Assembly: GCA_014376915.1 (NCBI GenBank)
Contig: JACMQP010000635.1
Span: forward strand, 1 to 9,075
DNA length: 9,075 bases
Direction of reading: 5' to 3'
Origin: Ramlibacter sp.
GTDB lineage: Bacteria; Pseudomonadota; Gammaproteobacteria; Burkholderiales; Burkholderiaceae
Positions 1 to 7,278 of this stretch are shown one piece after another (positions within the stretch are counted from its first letter, which is position 1; the number at the start of each line of letters is the position of its first letter). The position numbers and the translations under genes were made by a program. Below the pieces are notes generated by a model. It ran no database searches. It was given only the letters and a program-made list of their open reading frames with translations, and had not been told where the DNA came from.

Positions 1-819
1 GACCACATGCGCTTCATCCACGACCCGGTCAACAACGCCTACATCAACGGCGTCGAACCGGTGTTCCAGGAAGACCTGCTGCTGGAGCTGGAAAACCGCA
101 TCCTGCCGCTGCACGACCCTTCCAACGTCGCCGCGATCATCGTCGAGCCGGTGGCCGGTTCTGCCGGCTGGTACCTGCCGCCCAAGGGTTACCTCAAGCG
201 CCTGCGCGAGATCTGCGACAAGCACGGCATCCTGCTGATCTTCGACGAGGTGATCACCGGTTTCGGCCGCATGGGCACCAACTTCGGTGCCGATTACTAC
301 GGCGTGGTGCCCGACATGCTGAACTTCGCCAAGTGCGTCACCAACGGCGTGATTCCGCTGGGCGGTGTGATCTGCCGCGACAAGCTCTATGACGCGATGA
401 TGAAGACCGACGCGCCAGAGCACGTGATCGAGTTCTTCCACGGCTACACCTACTCGGGCCATCCGGTTGCCTGCGCGGCGGCGATCGCCACGCTGGAGCT
501 GATGAAACAGGAGAAGCTGTTCCAGCGCGCCGGCGAAATGGGCAAGGTGCTGGGCAACGCCTTCCACAGCACCTTCAAGGGCATGCCGAACGTGGTCGGC
601 ATCCGCAGCCTCGGCCTGGCTGCCGCAGTGGAGCTGGCGCCGATCGCCGGGTCGCCGGGCAAACGCGCCTACGACATCTTCATCGACTGCTTCAAGAACG
701 GCGCCCTGGTGCGGCCGGCCGGCGACGTGCTGGTGATCGCGCCGCCATTCATTGTCGAGAAGTCGCATATCGACCGGCTGGTCAACACCCTGGCCGACTC
801 GATCCGCAAGCACGCCTGA
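1..819 (+). CDS. Class III PLP-dependent aminotransferase, C-terminal part (5' end outside window)
   Basis: The frame is open from base 1, so the ATG at 7 is internal and the gene starts upstream. About 272 residues are visible of a family that usually has about 440. Counting from the Met at base 7, the class III landmarks are IIVEPV (44-49), the FDEVITGFGR block (79-88) whose Asp80 should contact the PLP pyridine nitrogen, Lys109 in NFAKCVTNG as the expected Schiff-base lysine, and HGYTYSGHP (145-153). The family transfers an amino group from an omega-amino acid, amine or similar donor to pyruvate or another keto acid in the cytoplasm. The overall look is that of the beta-alanine/omega-amino acid:pyruvate group, but the substrate cannot be fixed from this fragment. 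No functional link to the nitrate genes downstream is apparent. Family assignment is secure, substrate is not. Confidence 0.93.
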   Translation, partial: DHMRFIHDPVNNAYINGVEPVFQEDLLLELENRILPLHDPSNVAAIIVEPVAGSAGWYLPPKGYLKRLREICDKHGILLIFDEVITGFGRMGTNFGADYYGVVPDMLNFAKCVTNGVIPLGGVICRDKLYDAMMKTDAPEHVIEFFHGYTYSGHPVACAAAIATLELMKQEKLFQRAGEMGKVLGNAFHSTFKGMPNVVGIRSLGLAAAVELAPIAGSPGKRAYDIFIDCFKNGALVRPAGDVLVIAPPFIVEKSHIDRLVNTLADSIRKHA

Positions 820-1232
820 CCCGCTGCACCTGGACGGCACCCGCTCTCCTACCACTGGGCGGTGGGAGACCTGCGCACGCGGTCCCAGCTGGTCTGGATG
901 CACACTGCGCAACAGGGCCGGCAACACGACTGGTACGCCGTTCCGCTGCGCCACCTGCTGGGCCTGGATTGCACCCACTTCTTCTGGGCCGACGATGACG
1001 ACATCTACCTGCGCGACCACGTCGCGAGCGGGCTGGATGACCTGAAGGACCACGATTTTTCCGTGTCGCGGCGCTGCGGCTGCTGTTCACCCGGGCCCGG
1101 GAGTTCCGCTACGGACAGGAAGTCGATTTCACCTCCCACGCGCCTGGCGGCATGAGTTCCACCATGTGCTTCAACCGGCGCTTCGCGCAGGAACTGCTGC
1201 AGGACATCACCGCCGCCTTCAAGTCGTCCTGA
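820..1232 (+). pseudogene. Frameshifted, 5'-truncated gene remnant of unrecognised family
   Basis: Two adjacent frames look like one protein. From about 850 to 1057 one frame reads SYHWAVGDLRTRSQ, then a passage ending FFWADDDDIYL and DHVASGL. At the T5 run 1056-1060 the protein-like reading moves to another frame, reading FFRVAALRLLFTRAREF, then VDFTSHAPGGMSSTMCFNRRF, and stops at TGA 1230-1232. Restoring one T (T6) joins them as ...DHDFFRVAAL.... No convincing start or ribosome site exists, and the frame begins right after the aminotransferase stop, so the N-terminus seems lost. The acidic DDDD stretch recalls metal-binding Asp motifs of some glycosyltransferases, but I do not recognise the family and assign no function. 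The missing T could also be a sequencing error. Confidence 0.5.
845..869 (+). terminator. Stem-loop after the aminotransferase, possible terminator
   Basis: Bases 845-853 (tctcctacc) pair with 861-869 (ggtgggaga) in a 9-bp stem with one G-U pair and a 7-nt loop, starting 26 nt after the aminotransferase stop. No T-run follows, so it is not a canonical intrinsic terminator. It could still end or stabilise the upstream mRNA. It overlaps the beginning of the degraded reading frame described next. Confidence 0.4.
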
Positions 1233-1255
1233 AGCCAGGTTTGCCTGCGTTGGAG

Positions 1256-1269
1256 TTGATGTAGGGCAA
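1256..1269 (+). promoter_or_regulatory. Candidate FNR/ANR/DNR-type binding site upstream of narX
   Basis: The sequence TTGAT-GTAG-GGCAA matches TTGAT-N4-ATCAA at 8 of 10 defined positions and the DNR-like variant TTGAT-N4-GTCAA at 9 of 10. It lies 36 bp before the narX ATG, in the only short non-coding stretch ahead of the nar genes. Oxygen- and NO-responsive Crp/Fnr regulators commonly control nitrate respiration genes, so context supports it. One imperfect match is weak evidence. Confidence 0.35.
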
Positions 1270-1271
1270 GT

Positions 1272-1304
1272 CCGGCCGCGCCGGGCCGGCCTAAGCTGGC
1301 CCGG
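1272..1304 (+). promoter_or_regulatory. Two mutually exclusive hairpins in the narX leader
   Basis: Bases 1281-1290 pair with 1295-1304 (ccgggccggc with gctggcccgg) in a 10-bp, almost entirely G-C stem with one G-U pair and a 4-nt loop (ctaa). The stem ends on the base before the narX ATG. A second perfect 6-bp stem, 1272-1277 with 1284-1289 (ccggcc/ggccgg), uses part of the same left arm, so the two cannot coexist. No T-run follows. This could be a terminator without U-tract for upstream transcripts, or a structure limiting narX translation. The pairing is seen directly; the role is inferred. Confidence 0.45.
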
Positions 1305-3218
1305 ATGCAAGTGCGCTGGACCTTGACCGCCAAGCTGGTCGCTACCGGCCTGACTTTCCTGCTGCTGGCGCTGGGGTCCATCGGCCTGACGCTGTGGGTC
1401 ACCTGGAACCTGCAGGGCAGCGCCGCCGCGGTCAATGAGGCCGGCCGGCTGCGGATGCAGACCTATCGGCTGGCGCTGGCCGTGACCGGTACGGCCGACC
1501 CGCTGGAGTTCGCAGCCTTGAGCCGCGGCTTCGACCAGGGCATCGAGTTGCTGCAGGCGGGCGACCCGTCACGGCCGCTGCTGGTGCCCTGGAGCGGCGA
1601 TTCGCGGCATCAGTTCGAGGCGCTGCGCTCCCGCTGGACCCAACTGCGCGGCGGCTGGGAATCGGGCACCGCGGCCGGCACCCCGGCGACCACGCGCGAG
1701 GCCGACGAGTTCGTGGCGCTGATCGACGGCTTCGTCAGCGGGATCGAGGCCGAAATCGGCCGCTGGACCGCCATCCTCAATATGTTCCAGCTGGCGATGA
1801 TGGCGCTGGCCATCGCCAGCGCCGTGACGCTGATGTACACCAGCTACCTGCTGGTGCTCAGTCCTGTCGCCCGCCTGAAGCGCGCTCTGGCGGCCATCCA
1901 GCAGGGCGACCTGGCGACCCGGGTCGAGGCCGGCGTGCAGGACGAGTTCGGTGAACTGGCTGCCGGTTTCAACGAAATGGCCCGGACGTTGCAGGCGTTG
2001 TATGCCAGCCTGGAGGAAAAGGTGCGCGACAAGACCGCCAGCCTGGAAGTGGAGCGGCAACGGCTGGCTGACCTGTACCAGGTCAGCGACTTCCTGGGCA
2101 AGGCCAAGAGCCTCGACGCGTTGGCCGGCGGTTTCGCCACCCAGGTGCGGCGGATCGCCGGCGCCGACGCGGCGGCCGTGCGCTGGTCCGGCCAGGCCAA
2201 CGAACGTTACCTGCTGCTGGCCGCGGACGGCCTGTCGGACCACATGCTGCGCGACGAGGCCTGCCTGGAAACCGGCGCCTGCCATTGCGGCCAGCTCCAG
2301 GCGCGCGCCGCCACCCGCGTGATCCCGATCGACAGCGCCACGCCGGCGCCGCTGCACCATTGCCGCAACGAGGGCTACGCCACCCTGGTGTCGGTGCCGG
2401 TGATGCTGCATGGCAGCGTCCTGGGCGAGGTCGACCTGTTTTTCTGCCAGCCGGTCCAGTTGTCGCAGGAAGAGCGCAGTCTGCTCGATTCGCTGGCCAG
2501 CCACCTCGCCAGCGCCATGGAGAGCCTGCGGGCCGAGGCGCTGGGCCGCGAGGCGGCGGTGGCGCAGGAGCGCGGCATGCTGGCGCGCGAACTGCATGAC
2601 TCGATCGCCCAGTCGCTGGCCTTCATGAAGATCCAGGTCCAGCTGCTGCGCGAGGCGGTGCGGCGAGGCGACCCGGATGCGGTCGGCAACATCATCGGCG
2701 AGCTCGACACCGGTGTGCGCGAAAGCTATTCCGACGTGCGCGAGCTGCTGGTGCACTTCCGCACCCGCACCAGCGAGGAGGACATCGCCCTGGCGTTGCG
2801 CAGCACGCTGTCCAAGTTCGAGCACCAGAGCGGCGTGCCGGCCCGGCTGGAGCTGGAAGGCCACGGCCTGCCGCTGGCGCCCGACGTCCAGGTGCAGGTG
2901 CTGCACGTGATCCAGGAGGCGCTGTCGAACGTGCGTAAACACGCCCATGCCAGCCAGGTCGTGCTGCGCGTCACCGCGTCGCCGGCGTGGCGGTTCGAGG
3001 TGCGCGACGACGGGGTCGGCTTCAATGCGGCGGACCGCGGCGTCGGCGAGCTGCATGTCGGCCTGCGCATCATGTCCGAGCGGGCGGCGCGGATCGGCGC
3101 CTCGGTCGCGGTCACTTCCCGTCCCGGCGGCGGCTGCGCGGTCGCCGTCACGTTGCCGCAGCCCGCACAGTCAACGCAACGGCCGCCGATGGAACAGCTT
3201 GCCGCGATGGCGGCATGA
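1305..3218 (+). CDS. narX: NarX-type nitrate/nitrite sensor histidine kinase
   Basis: A 637-residue inner-membrane sensor that phosphorylates NarL in response to nitrate or nitrite. A first membrane segment spans about residues 10-34. A periplasmic domain follows, with a P-box at 39-58 (NEAGRLRMQTYR); Arg50 corresponds to the nitrate-contacting Arg54 of E. coli NarX. A second membrane segment spans about 156-186, then HAMP 182-235, a short coiled coil, and a GAF-like module at about 255-405 with cysteines 320, 326, 328 and 353. The HisKA_3 dimerisation domain has ARELHDSIAQ with His431 as phospho-acceptor. The HATPase domain has an N-box (QEALSNVRKHAHA, 537-549), DDGVGF (568-573) and the GELHVGLRIM box. 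Length is close to E. coli NarX (598). The start is the first ATG giving the membrane segment; no clear Shine-Dalgarno precedes it and a hairpin abuts it. narL follows 16 nt downstream. Confidence 0.93.
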   Translation: MQVRWTLTAKLVATGLTFLLLALGSIGLTLWVTWNLQGSAAAVNEAGRLRMQTYRLALAVTGTADPLEFAALSRGFDQGIELLQAGDPSRPLLVPWSGDSRHQFEALRSRWTQLRGGWESGTAAGTPATTREADEFVALIDGFVSGIEAEIGRWTAILNMFQLAMMALAIASAVTLMYTSYLLVLSPVARLKRALAAIQQGDLATRVEAGVQDEFGELAAGFNEMARTLQALYASLEEKVRDKTASLEVERQRLADLYQVSDFLGKAKSLDALAGGFATQVRRIAGADAAAVRWSGQANERYLLLAADGLSDHMLRDEACLETGACHCGQLQARAATRVIPIDSATPAPLHHCRNEGYATLVSVPVMLHGSVLGEVDLFFCQPVQLSQEERSLLDSLASHLASAMESLRAEALGREAAVAQERGMLARELHDSIAQSLAFMKIQVQLLREAVRRGDPDAVGNIIGELDTGVRESYSDVRELLVHFRTRTSEEDIALALRSTLSKFEHQSGVPARLELEGHGLPLAPDVQVQVLHVIQEALSNVRKHAHASQVVLRVTASPAWRFEVRDDGVGFNAADRGVGELHVGLRIMSERAARIGASVAVTSRPGGGCAVAVTLPQPAQSTQRPPMEQLAAMAA

Positions 3219-3222
3219 GAAA

Positions 3223-3228
3223 AGGGGA
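3223..3228 (+). promoter_or_regulatory. Ribosome binding site of narL
   Basis: AGGGGA lies 6 nt before the ATG at 3235. It decides the narL start: the same frame is open back to 2947 inside narX, but only this ATG has a strong site, and it gives a protein starting exactly at the receiver domain. Confidence 0.85.
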
Positions 3229-3234
3229 ACAGCA

Positions 3235-3903
3235 ATGACGCCTGTGCGCCTGTTGGTGGTCGATGACCACACCCTGTTTCGCCGCGGCCTGGTGGCGCTG
3301 CTCGGCGCCGACCCCAGCCTCGAGGTGGTGGGGCAGGGCGCGGATGCGGGCGAGGCGCTGCGGCTGGCGGGCGCGCTGCAACCGGACGTCATCCTGCTGG
3401 ACAACCACCTGCCGGGCGTGCGCGGCATCGAGGCCCTGCCGGGGTTGAAGGATGCGGCCCCCGCGGCCCGTATCCTGCTGCTGACGGTGAGCGAGGACGC
3501 GGACGACCTCGCCGCCGCACTGCGCGCCGGCGCCCACGGCTACCTGCTCAAGACCATCGAGGGCGAGCAGCTGGCGCAGGCGATCCACCGGGCGATGCGG
3601 GGCGAGGCGGTGGTCAGCCCCGAGCTGACCGGCAAGCTGGTGCTGGCGTTCCAGAACGCCGGATGCGCCGCACCGCCAGCGGATCCGGCCCCGGCGCAGG
3701 ATCCGGGCGCCCTGCTCTCGCCACGCGAGCAGCAGGTGCTGCATCAGATCGCCACCGGCGCCAGCAACAAGGAAATCGCCCGCGCGCTGGAGATCGCCGA
3801 GACCACGGTGAAGATCCACGTCCAGCACATCCTGCGCAAGCTGCAGCTGAGTTCGCGGGTCCAGGCCGCGGTCTACGCGACCGGAAACGGGGTACGGCAC
3901 TAG
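3235..3903 (+). CDS. narL: NarL-type response regulator (receiver plus LuxR/FixJ-type HTH)
   Basis: A 222-residue cytoplasmic DNA-binding regulator, the partner of NarX just upstream. The receiver domain (about 4-122) shows the acidic pair Asp10-Asp11, phospho-acceptor Asp56 in LLDNHLPG, Thr84 and Lys106. A linker of about 30 residues rich in Ala and Pro (141-158) leads to a GerE/LuxR helix-turn-helix at about 158-215, with LSPREQQVL, GASNKEIA and the recognition region ETTVKIHVQHILRKL, close to E. coli NarL (TVKVHVKHMLKKM). Phosphorylated NarL binds heptamer sites and typically activates narK and narGHJI and represses alternative respiratory genes. I did not find a convincing heptamer pair in front of narK1. 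The proximity to narX and to nitrate transport genes supports NarL over other members of this large family. Confidence 0.92.
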   Translation: MTPVRLLVVDDHTLFRRGLVALLGADPSLEVVGQGADAGEALRLAGALQPDVILLDNHLPGVRGIEALPGLKDAAPAARILLLTVSEDADDLAAALRAGAHGYLLKTIEGEQLAQAIHRAMRGEAVVSPELTGKLVLAFQNAGCAAPPADPAPAQDPGALLSPREQQVLHQIATGASNKEIARALEIAETTVKIHVQHILRKLQLSSRVQAAVYATGNGVRH

Positions 3904-3914
3904 TTCGAACGGAC

Positions 3915-3936
3915 GATGGCGCGCGCCGCGGCCATC
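3915..3936 (+). other. Small stem-loop in the narL-narK1 gap
   Basis: gatggc (3915-3920) pairs with gccatc (3931-3936) around a 10-nt GC-only loop, 11 nt after the narL stop. There is no T-run. It may be a weak transcript-end or processing structure between the regulator pair and the transport genes. The rest of the 129-nt gap (3904-4032) shows no FNR site or NarL heptamer pair I would defend, although a narK1 promoter would be expected there. Confidence 0.25.
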
Positions 3937-4023
3937 CTCCTTCCGCCGCCGCGCGGCTGGTCCACCGGAGGATGTTCAAGCACCGGCAGCCCGGCGACAG
4001 TGGAGCCAGCTTCCAAAGATCGC

Positions 4024-4028
4024 GGAGA
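4024..4028 (+). promoter_or_regulatory. Ribosome binding site of narK1
   Basis: GGAGA lies 4 nt before the ATG at 4033. The frame is open back to 3916, but the extension would be a Pro/Gly/Ser stretch unlike transporter N-termini, so 4033 is preferred. Confidence 0.7.
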
Positions 4029-4032
4029 ACAA

Positions 4033-5406
4033 ATGAACCAGCGCGCCAATCCCATTCCCGTCACGGCCGCCACCGGCCCGGCCACCGTCACCCGGCAGGC
4101 GTGGTCGGTGCTGGCGGTGAGCACATTTGCCTTCACCGTCTGCTTCATGGTCTGGATGATGTTCGGCGTGATCGGCATCCCGATCAGGAAGGCGCTCAAC
4201 CTGAACGCCACCGAGTTCGGACTGCTCACTGCGATGCCGGTGCTGACCGGCTCTCTGGTGCGGGTGCCGCTTGGCATCTGGACCGACCGCTACGGCGGCC
4301 GCATCGTGATGACGCTGCTGATGGCGGCGACGGTGCCCGCGATCTGGCTGATGTCGTACGCCACCCAGTACTGGCACTTCCTGGTGATCGGCCTGTTCGT
4401 CGGGCTTGCCGGCGGCTCGTTCTCGGTCGGCACGCCGTACGTCGCGCGCTGGTTCCCCAAGAAGCGGCAGGGCTTCGCGATGGGCGTCTACGGCGCGGGC
4501 AACTCGGGGGCCGCCGTCAACAAGTTCATTGCCCCGGTGCTGCTGGTCGCCTTCGGCTGGGCGATCGTGCCGCAGGTCTATGCAGCGGTGATGCTGGGGA
4601 CGGTCATCCTGTTCTGGTTCTTCAGCTACAGCGACCCGACCCACCTGGTCGCCAGCCACGTCAAGTTCAGTGACCAGCTCAAGATGCTGAAGGATCCGCA
4701 CGTGCTGCGGTACTGCCAGTATTACAGCATCGTGTTCGGCGGCTACGTGGCGCTGTCCCTGTGGATGGTGCAGTACTACGTGGGCGAGTTCGGCCTGGAC
4801 ATCCGCGTCGCCGCCTTGCTGGCCGCCTGCTTCTCGTTGCCTGGCGGCGTGCTGCGGGCCGTCGGCGGCTGGTTGTCCGACAAGTTCGGCGCCCACAAGA
4901 TGACCTGGTGGGTGATGTGGGTGAGCTGGATCTGCCTGTTCCTGCTGTCGTATCCGCAGACCGACTTCACCGTTCTCACCGTCAACGGTCCCAGGACCTT
5001 CCACGTCGGCCTGAACGTCTACACCTTCACGGCGCTGATGTTCGTCCTGGGCATCGCGTGGGCCTTCGGCAAGGCCAGCACCTTCAAGTACATCAGCGAC
5101 GAGTACCCGGACAACATCGGCACCGTTTCAGGCATCGTCGGCCTGGCCGGCGGGCTGGGCGGCTTCGTGTTGCCGATCATGTTCGGCGCGCTGATGGACC
5201 TCACCGGCATCCGCTCCAGCGCCTTCATGTTGATGTACGGCGTGGTCTGGGTGTCGCTGATCTGGATGTATTACAGCGAAGTGCGCCGCACCGAGGTGAT
5301 GGGCAGCGCCGCGCCCGAGGGGCCGTTGTCCGCGCCCGGCCACCGTCGTTCCCCGTCGTCAGCAGCCCCGCCGATGTCCCTGGGCCCGGCTCTTCAGAAA
5401 GCATGA
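4033..5406 (+). CDS. narK1: NarK-family nitrate/nitrite MFS transporter, first of a tandem pair (NarK1-like)
   Basis: A 457-residue integral membrane protein of the nitrate-nitrite porter family with about 12 predicted helices. Seen are the substrate Arg of helix 2 (Arg77, GSLVRVPLG), the MFS loop DRYGGR (85-90), the nitrate signature GVYGAGNSGAAVNKF (151-165), the second substrate Arg (Arg275, GGVLRAVGG) followed by SDKFG, and the second glycine-rich signature GIVGLAGGLGGFVLP (367-381). By analogy with Paracoccus and Pseudomonas tandem pairs, this first copy is probably the proton-nitrate symporter that starts nitrate uptake; the assignment rests on order and sequence type, not on proof. The cytoplasmic tail (about 425-457) is long and rich in Pro, Ser and Ala. 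Its TGA overlaps the narK2 ATG. The last five codons recur, slightly changed (VFQKA for ALQKA), at the right window edge on the minus strand. Confidence 0.93.
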   Translation: MNQRANPIPVTAATGPATVTRQAWSVLAVSTFAFTVCFMVWMMFGVIGIPIRKALNLNATEFGLLTAMPVLTGSLVRVPLGIWTDRYGGRIVMTLLMAATVPAIWLMSYATQYWHFLVIGLFVGLAGGSFSVGTPYVARWFPKKRQGFAMGVYGAGNSGAAVNKFIAPVLLVAFGWAIVPQVYAAVMLGTVILFWFFSYSDPTHLVASHVKFSDQLKMLKDPHVLRYCQYYSIVFGGYVALSLWMVQYYVGEFGLDIRVAALLAACFSLPGGVLRAVGGWLSDKFGAHKMTWWVMWVSWICLFLLSYPQTDFTVLTVNGPRTFHVGLNVYTFTALMFVLGIAWAFGKASTFKYISDEYPDNIGTVSGIVGLAGGLGGFVLPIMFGALMDLTGIRSSAFMLMYGVVWVSLIWMYYSEVRRTEVMGSAAPEGPLSAPGHRRSPSSAAPPMSLGPALQKA

Positions 5407-7185
5407 TCATGAGTACCACCCCCGCACCGGTTCCCCACGGTCGCGTCCTGTCGATCTGGAGCCCCGAAGACAAGGCGTTCTGGGAGCGCGAGGGCGAGGC
5501 CATCGCCAAGATCAACCTGTGGATCAGCGTGCCCGCCCTGTTCCTGGCCTTTGCCGTCTGGCAGGTCTGGAGCGTGGTCGCGGTCGGTCTGCCGGCCCTC
5601 GGCTTCAAGTACTCGACCAACCAGCTGTTCTGGCTGGCGGCCGCGCCGGCGCTGTCGGGCGCGACGCTGCGCATCTTCTATTCGTTCATCGTGCCACTGG
5701 TCGGCGGCCGGCGCTGGACGGCGATCTCGACCGCTTCCCTGCTGATCCCCGCGATCGGAATCGGCTACGCGGTGCAGGACAACACCACCAGCTATCCCAC
5801 GATGATGATGCTTGCGCTGCTGTGCGGGCTGGGCGGAGGCAACTTCAGCTCCAGCATGGCCAACATCAGCTTCTTCTTCCCGAAGGAGCGCAAGGGCTCC
5901 GCGCTCGGCGTCAACGCCGGCCTGGGTAACCTCGGCGTGTCGGTGGTGCAGTTCCTGAGCCCGCTGGTGGTGACGATGGGCATCTTCGGCATCTTCGGTG
6001 GCGACGCCCAGACCATCGTGAAGAACGGCCAGACGGTGCAGGTCTGGACCCAGAACGCAGCCTTCATCTGGGTGCCGTGGATCCTGCTGGCATCGCTGGC
6101 GGCCTGGTTCGGCATGAACGACATCGCCGACGCCAAGGCCTCGTTCGCGACCCAGGCCACCATCTTCCGCCGCAAGCACAACTGGCTGATGTGCCTGCTC
6201 TACCTGGGCACCTTCGGCTCGTTCATCGGCTATGCGGCCGGCTTCCCGCTGCTGATCAAGAGCCAGTTTCCGGGCGTCAATCCCCTGGCCTACGCCTGGC
6301 TGGGACCGTTGGTCGGTGCCGTCATCCGGCCGTTCGGCGGCTGGCTGGCCGACAAGGTGGGCGGCGCGCGGGTGACCTTCTGGAACTTCGTGGTGATGGC
6401 ACTCGCCGTGGTGGGGGTGGTGTACTTCCTGCCCACCGGTCCGTCGGGCGGCAGCTTCACCGGCTTCTTTCTGATGTTCCTGGTGCTGTTCCTGACCACC
6501 GGCATCGGCAACGGCTCGACCTTCCGGATGATCCCGGTGATCTTCCTGAACGAGGCGATGCGCCGGGTCGACCCGTCCAATCCGCAGGCGGCGGCCGTTG
6601 CCACCAAGGAAGGCAACACCGAAGGCGCTGCCACGCTCGGCTTCACGGCCGCGATAGCCGCCTACGGCGGCTTCTTCATCCCGAAGAGCTACGGCACGTC
6701 GATCTCGATCACCGGCGGGCCCGAAGCGGCGTTGTACGTCTTCTTCGCCTTCTACCTGCTGTGCATTGCCGTCACCTGGTGGTTCTACAGCCGCAAGAAC
6801 GCGCCGATGCCGTGCTGAACCAGGACCCAACGCCATGAGCCACTTCCTCGACCGCCTCACCTACTTCGCCCAGCCGCGCGAGACCTCCGCCGACGGCCAT
6901 GCCCGCACCACCGGCGAGGACCGCACCTGGGAAGATGCCTACCGCAACCGCTGGGCCCACGACAAGATCGTGCGCAGTACCCACGGTGTCAACTGCACCG
7001 GTTCCTGCTCGTGGAAGATCTACGTCAAGGGCGGCATCGTCACCTGGGAAACCCAGCAGACCGACTATCCGCGCACCCGCTGGGACATGCCCAACCACGA
7101 GCCGCGCGGCTGCGCCCGCGGCGCCAGCTACAGCTGGTACCTGTACAGCGCCAACCGCGTGAAGTACCCGATGGTGCGCGGCCGG
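5389..7185 (+). repeat. Inverted repeat, left arm (end of narK1, narK2, 5' narG)
   Basis: This segment is the inverted counterpart of 7279-9075. Any base p here pairs with base 14464 minus p; I checked this at the narK2 start (5403/9061), the narK2 stop (6818/7646), the narG start (6835/7629) and codon 117 of narG (7185/7279). So the 1.8-kb arms have no net insertion or deletion. By-hand comparison gave 17 mismatches in 180 nt (5404-5583) and 11 in 300 nt (6841-7140). The 16-nt narK2-narG spacer is identical. The repeat probably continues beyond the right edge of the window into narK1. Confidence 0.97.
5403..6818 (+). CDS. narK2: NarK nitrate/nitrite antiporter, second of the tandem pair (left copy)
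   Basis: A 471-residue MFS protein closely resembling E. coli NarK: RPED-like start region ([12 protein letters not shown]), [13 protein letters not shown], the helix-2 substrate Arg90 ([10 protein letters not shown]. coli Arg89), [14 protein letters not shown], the signature [14 protein letters not shown] (171-184), the helix-8 Arg309 ([12 protein letters not shown]. coli Arg305) and [10 protein letters not shown] near the end. This type exchanges nitrite for nitrate and so keeps toxic nitrite from accumulating during respiration. The ATG at 5403 overlaps the narK1 stop (ATGA), implying translational coupling; a second in-frame ATG is at 5409. narG begins 16 nt after the stop. The whole gene is repeated on the minus strand with 28 residue changes (94% identity counted by hand), nine of them in loop residues 387-402. 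Confidence 0.95.
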   Translation: MIMSTTPAPVPHGRVLSIWSPEDKAFWEREGEAIAKINLWISVPALFLAFAVWQVWSVVAVGLPALGFKYSTNQLFWLAAAPALSGATLRIFYSFIVPLVGGRRWTAISTASLLIPAIGIGYAVQDNTTSYPTMMMLALLCGLGGGNFSSSMANISFFFPKERKGSALGVNAGLGNLGVSVVQFLSPLVVTMGIFGIFGGDAQTIVKNGQTVQVWTQNAAFIWVPWILLASLAAWFGMNDIADAKASFATQATIFRRKHNWLMCLLYLGTFGSFIGYAAGFPLLIKSQFPGVNPLAYAWLGPLVGAVIRPFGGWLADKVGGARVTFWNFVVMALAVVGVVYFLPTGPSGGSFTGFFLMFLVLFLTTGIGNGSTFRMIPVIFLNEAMRRVDPSNPQAAAVATKEGNTEGAATLGFTAAIAAYGGFFIPKSYGTSISITGGPEAALYVFFAFYLLCIAVTWWFYSRKNAPMPC

Positions 7186-7278
7186 CTGCTGCGGTTCTGG
7201 CGTGAGGCCCGGCTGACCATGGATCCGGTCGATGCCTGGGCCTGGATCCTGGAGAACGAAAGCAGGCGGCGCGACCAC
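6835..7278 (+). pseudogene. narG: narG, nitrate reductase alpha subunit, truncated 5' fragment (left copy)
   Basis: The first ~148 codons of the catalytic molybdopterin subunit of membrane-bound nitrate reductase, which normally has about 1240 residues. The start is close to E. coli NarG, with the FS0 cluster ligands His50, Cys54 and Cys58 ([13 protein letters not shown]) and Cys93 ([13 protein letters not shown]), then [17 protein letters not shown] and [21 protein letters not shown], still NarG-like. A weak AGGA lies at 6822-6825. Near 7278 the sequence passes into the reverse complement of a second narG copy. The frame continues by chance to 7692, giving a 285-residue hybrid that is not a real protein. 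Without the rest of NarG there is no active enzyme here. The end is either a break in the genome or an assembly join. Confidence 0.9.
7186..7278. other. 93-nt unduplicated spacer between the inverted arms
   Basis: This piece continues the left narG (codons ~118-148, [10 protein letters not shown] to about NESRRRDH) and has no counterpart in the right arm. The right-arm narG departs from the NarG consensus directly after its Arg117. The exact breakpoint is uncertain by a few bases because the original sequence beyond it is unknown. Confidence 0.85.

Noticed and set aside
7..9. ATG at base 7 as the start of the aminotransferase
   Set aside because: The frame is open to base 1 and about 170 residues of the conserved N-terminal domain are missing; it is an internal Met.
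1569..3056. 495-codon minus-strand open frame opposite narX
   Set aside because: It is rich in Gln, His, Arg and Gly with no recognisable domain, as expected of the antisense of a GC-rich gene. narX on the plus strand has full domain structure.
2947..3234. Extended narL start inside narX
   Set aside because: The extra 96 codons are out-of-frame narX sequence. The ATG at 3235 has a strong ribosome site and begins at the receiver domain.
3904..4032. NarL heptamers or FNR box in the narK1 upstream gap
   Set aside because: Only single imperfect matches were found, such as a lone TTCAA half-site near 3974. None is paired or spaced convincingly.
4761..5402. Extended narK2 start inside narK1
   Set aside because: The extension is Arg/Gly/Pro-rich out-of-frame narK1 sequence. 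The ATG at 5403 gives the normal NarK N-terminus and the same start is kept in the second copy.
5394..6860. 488-codon minus-strand open frame opposite narK2, and its mirror on plus at 7604-9070
   Set aside because: Both are antisense shadows of the two narK2 copies with the same low-complexity composition. Their occurrence in both arms reflects the duplication, not coding.
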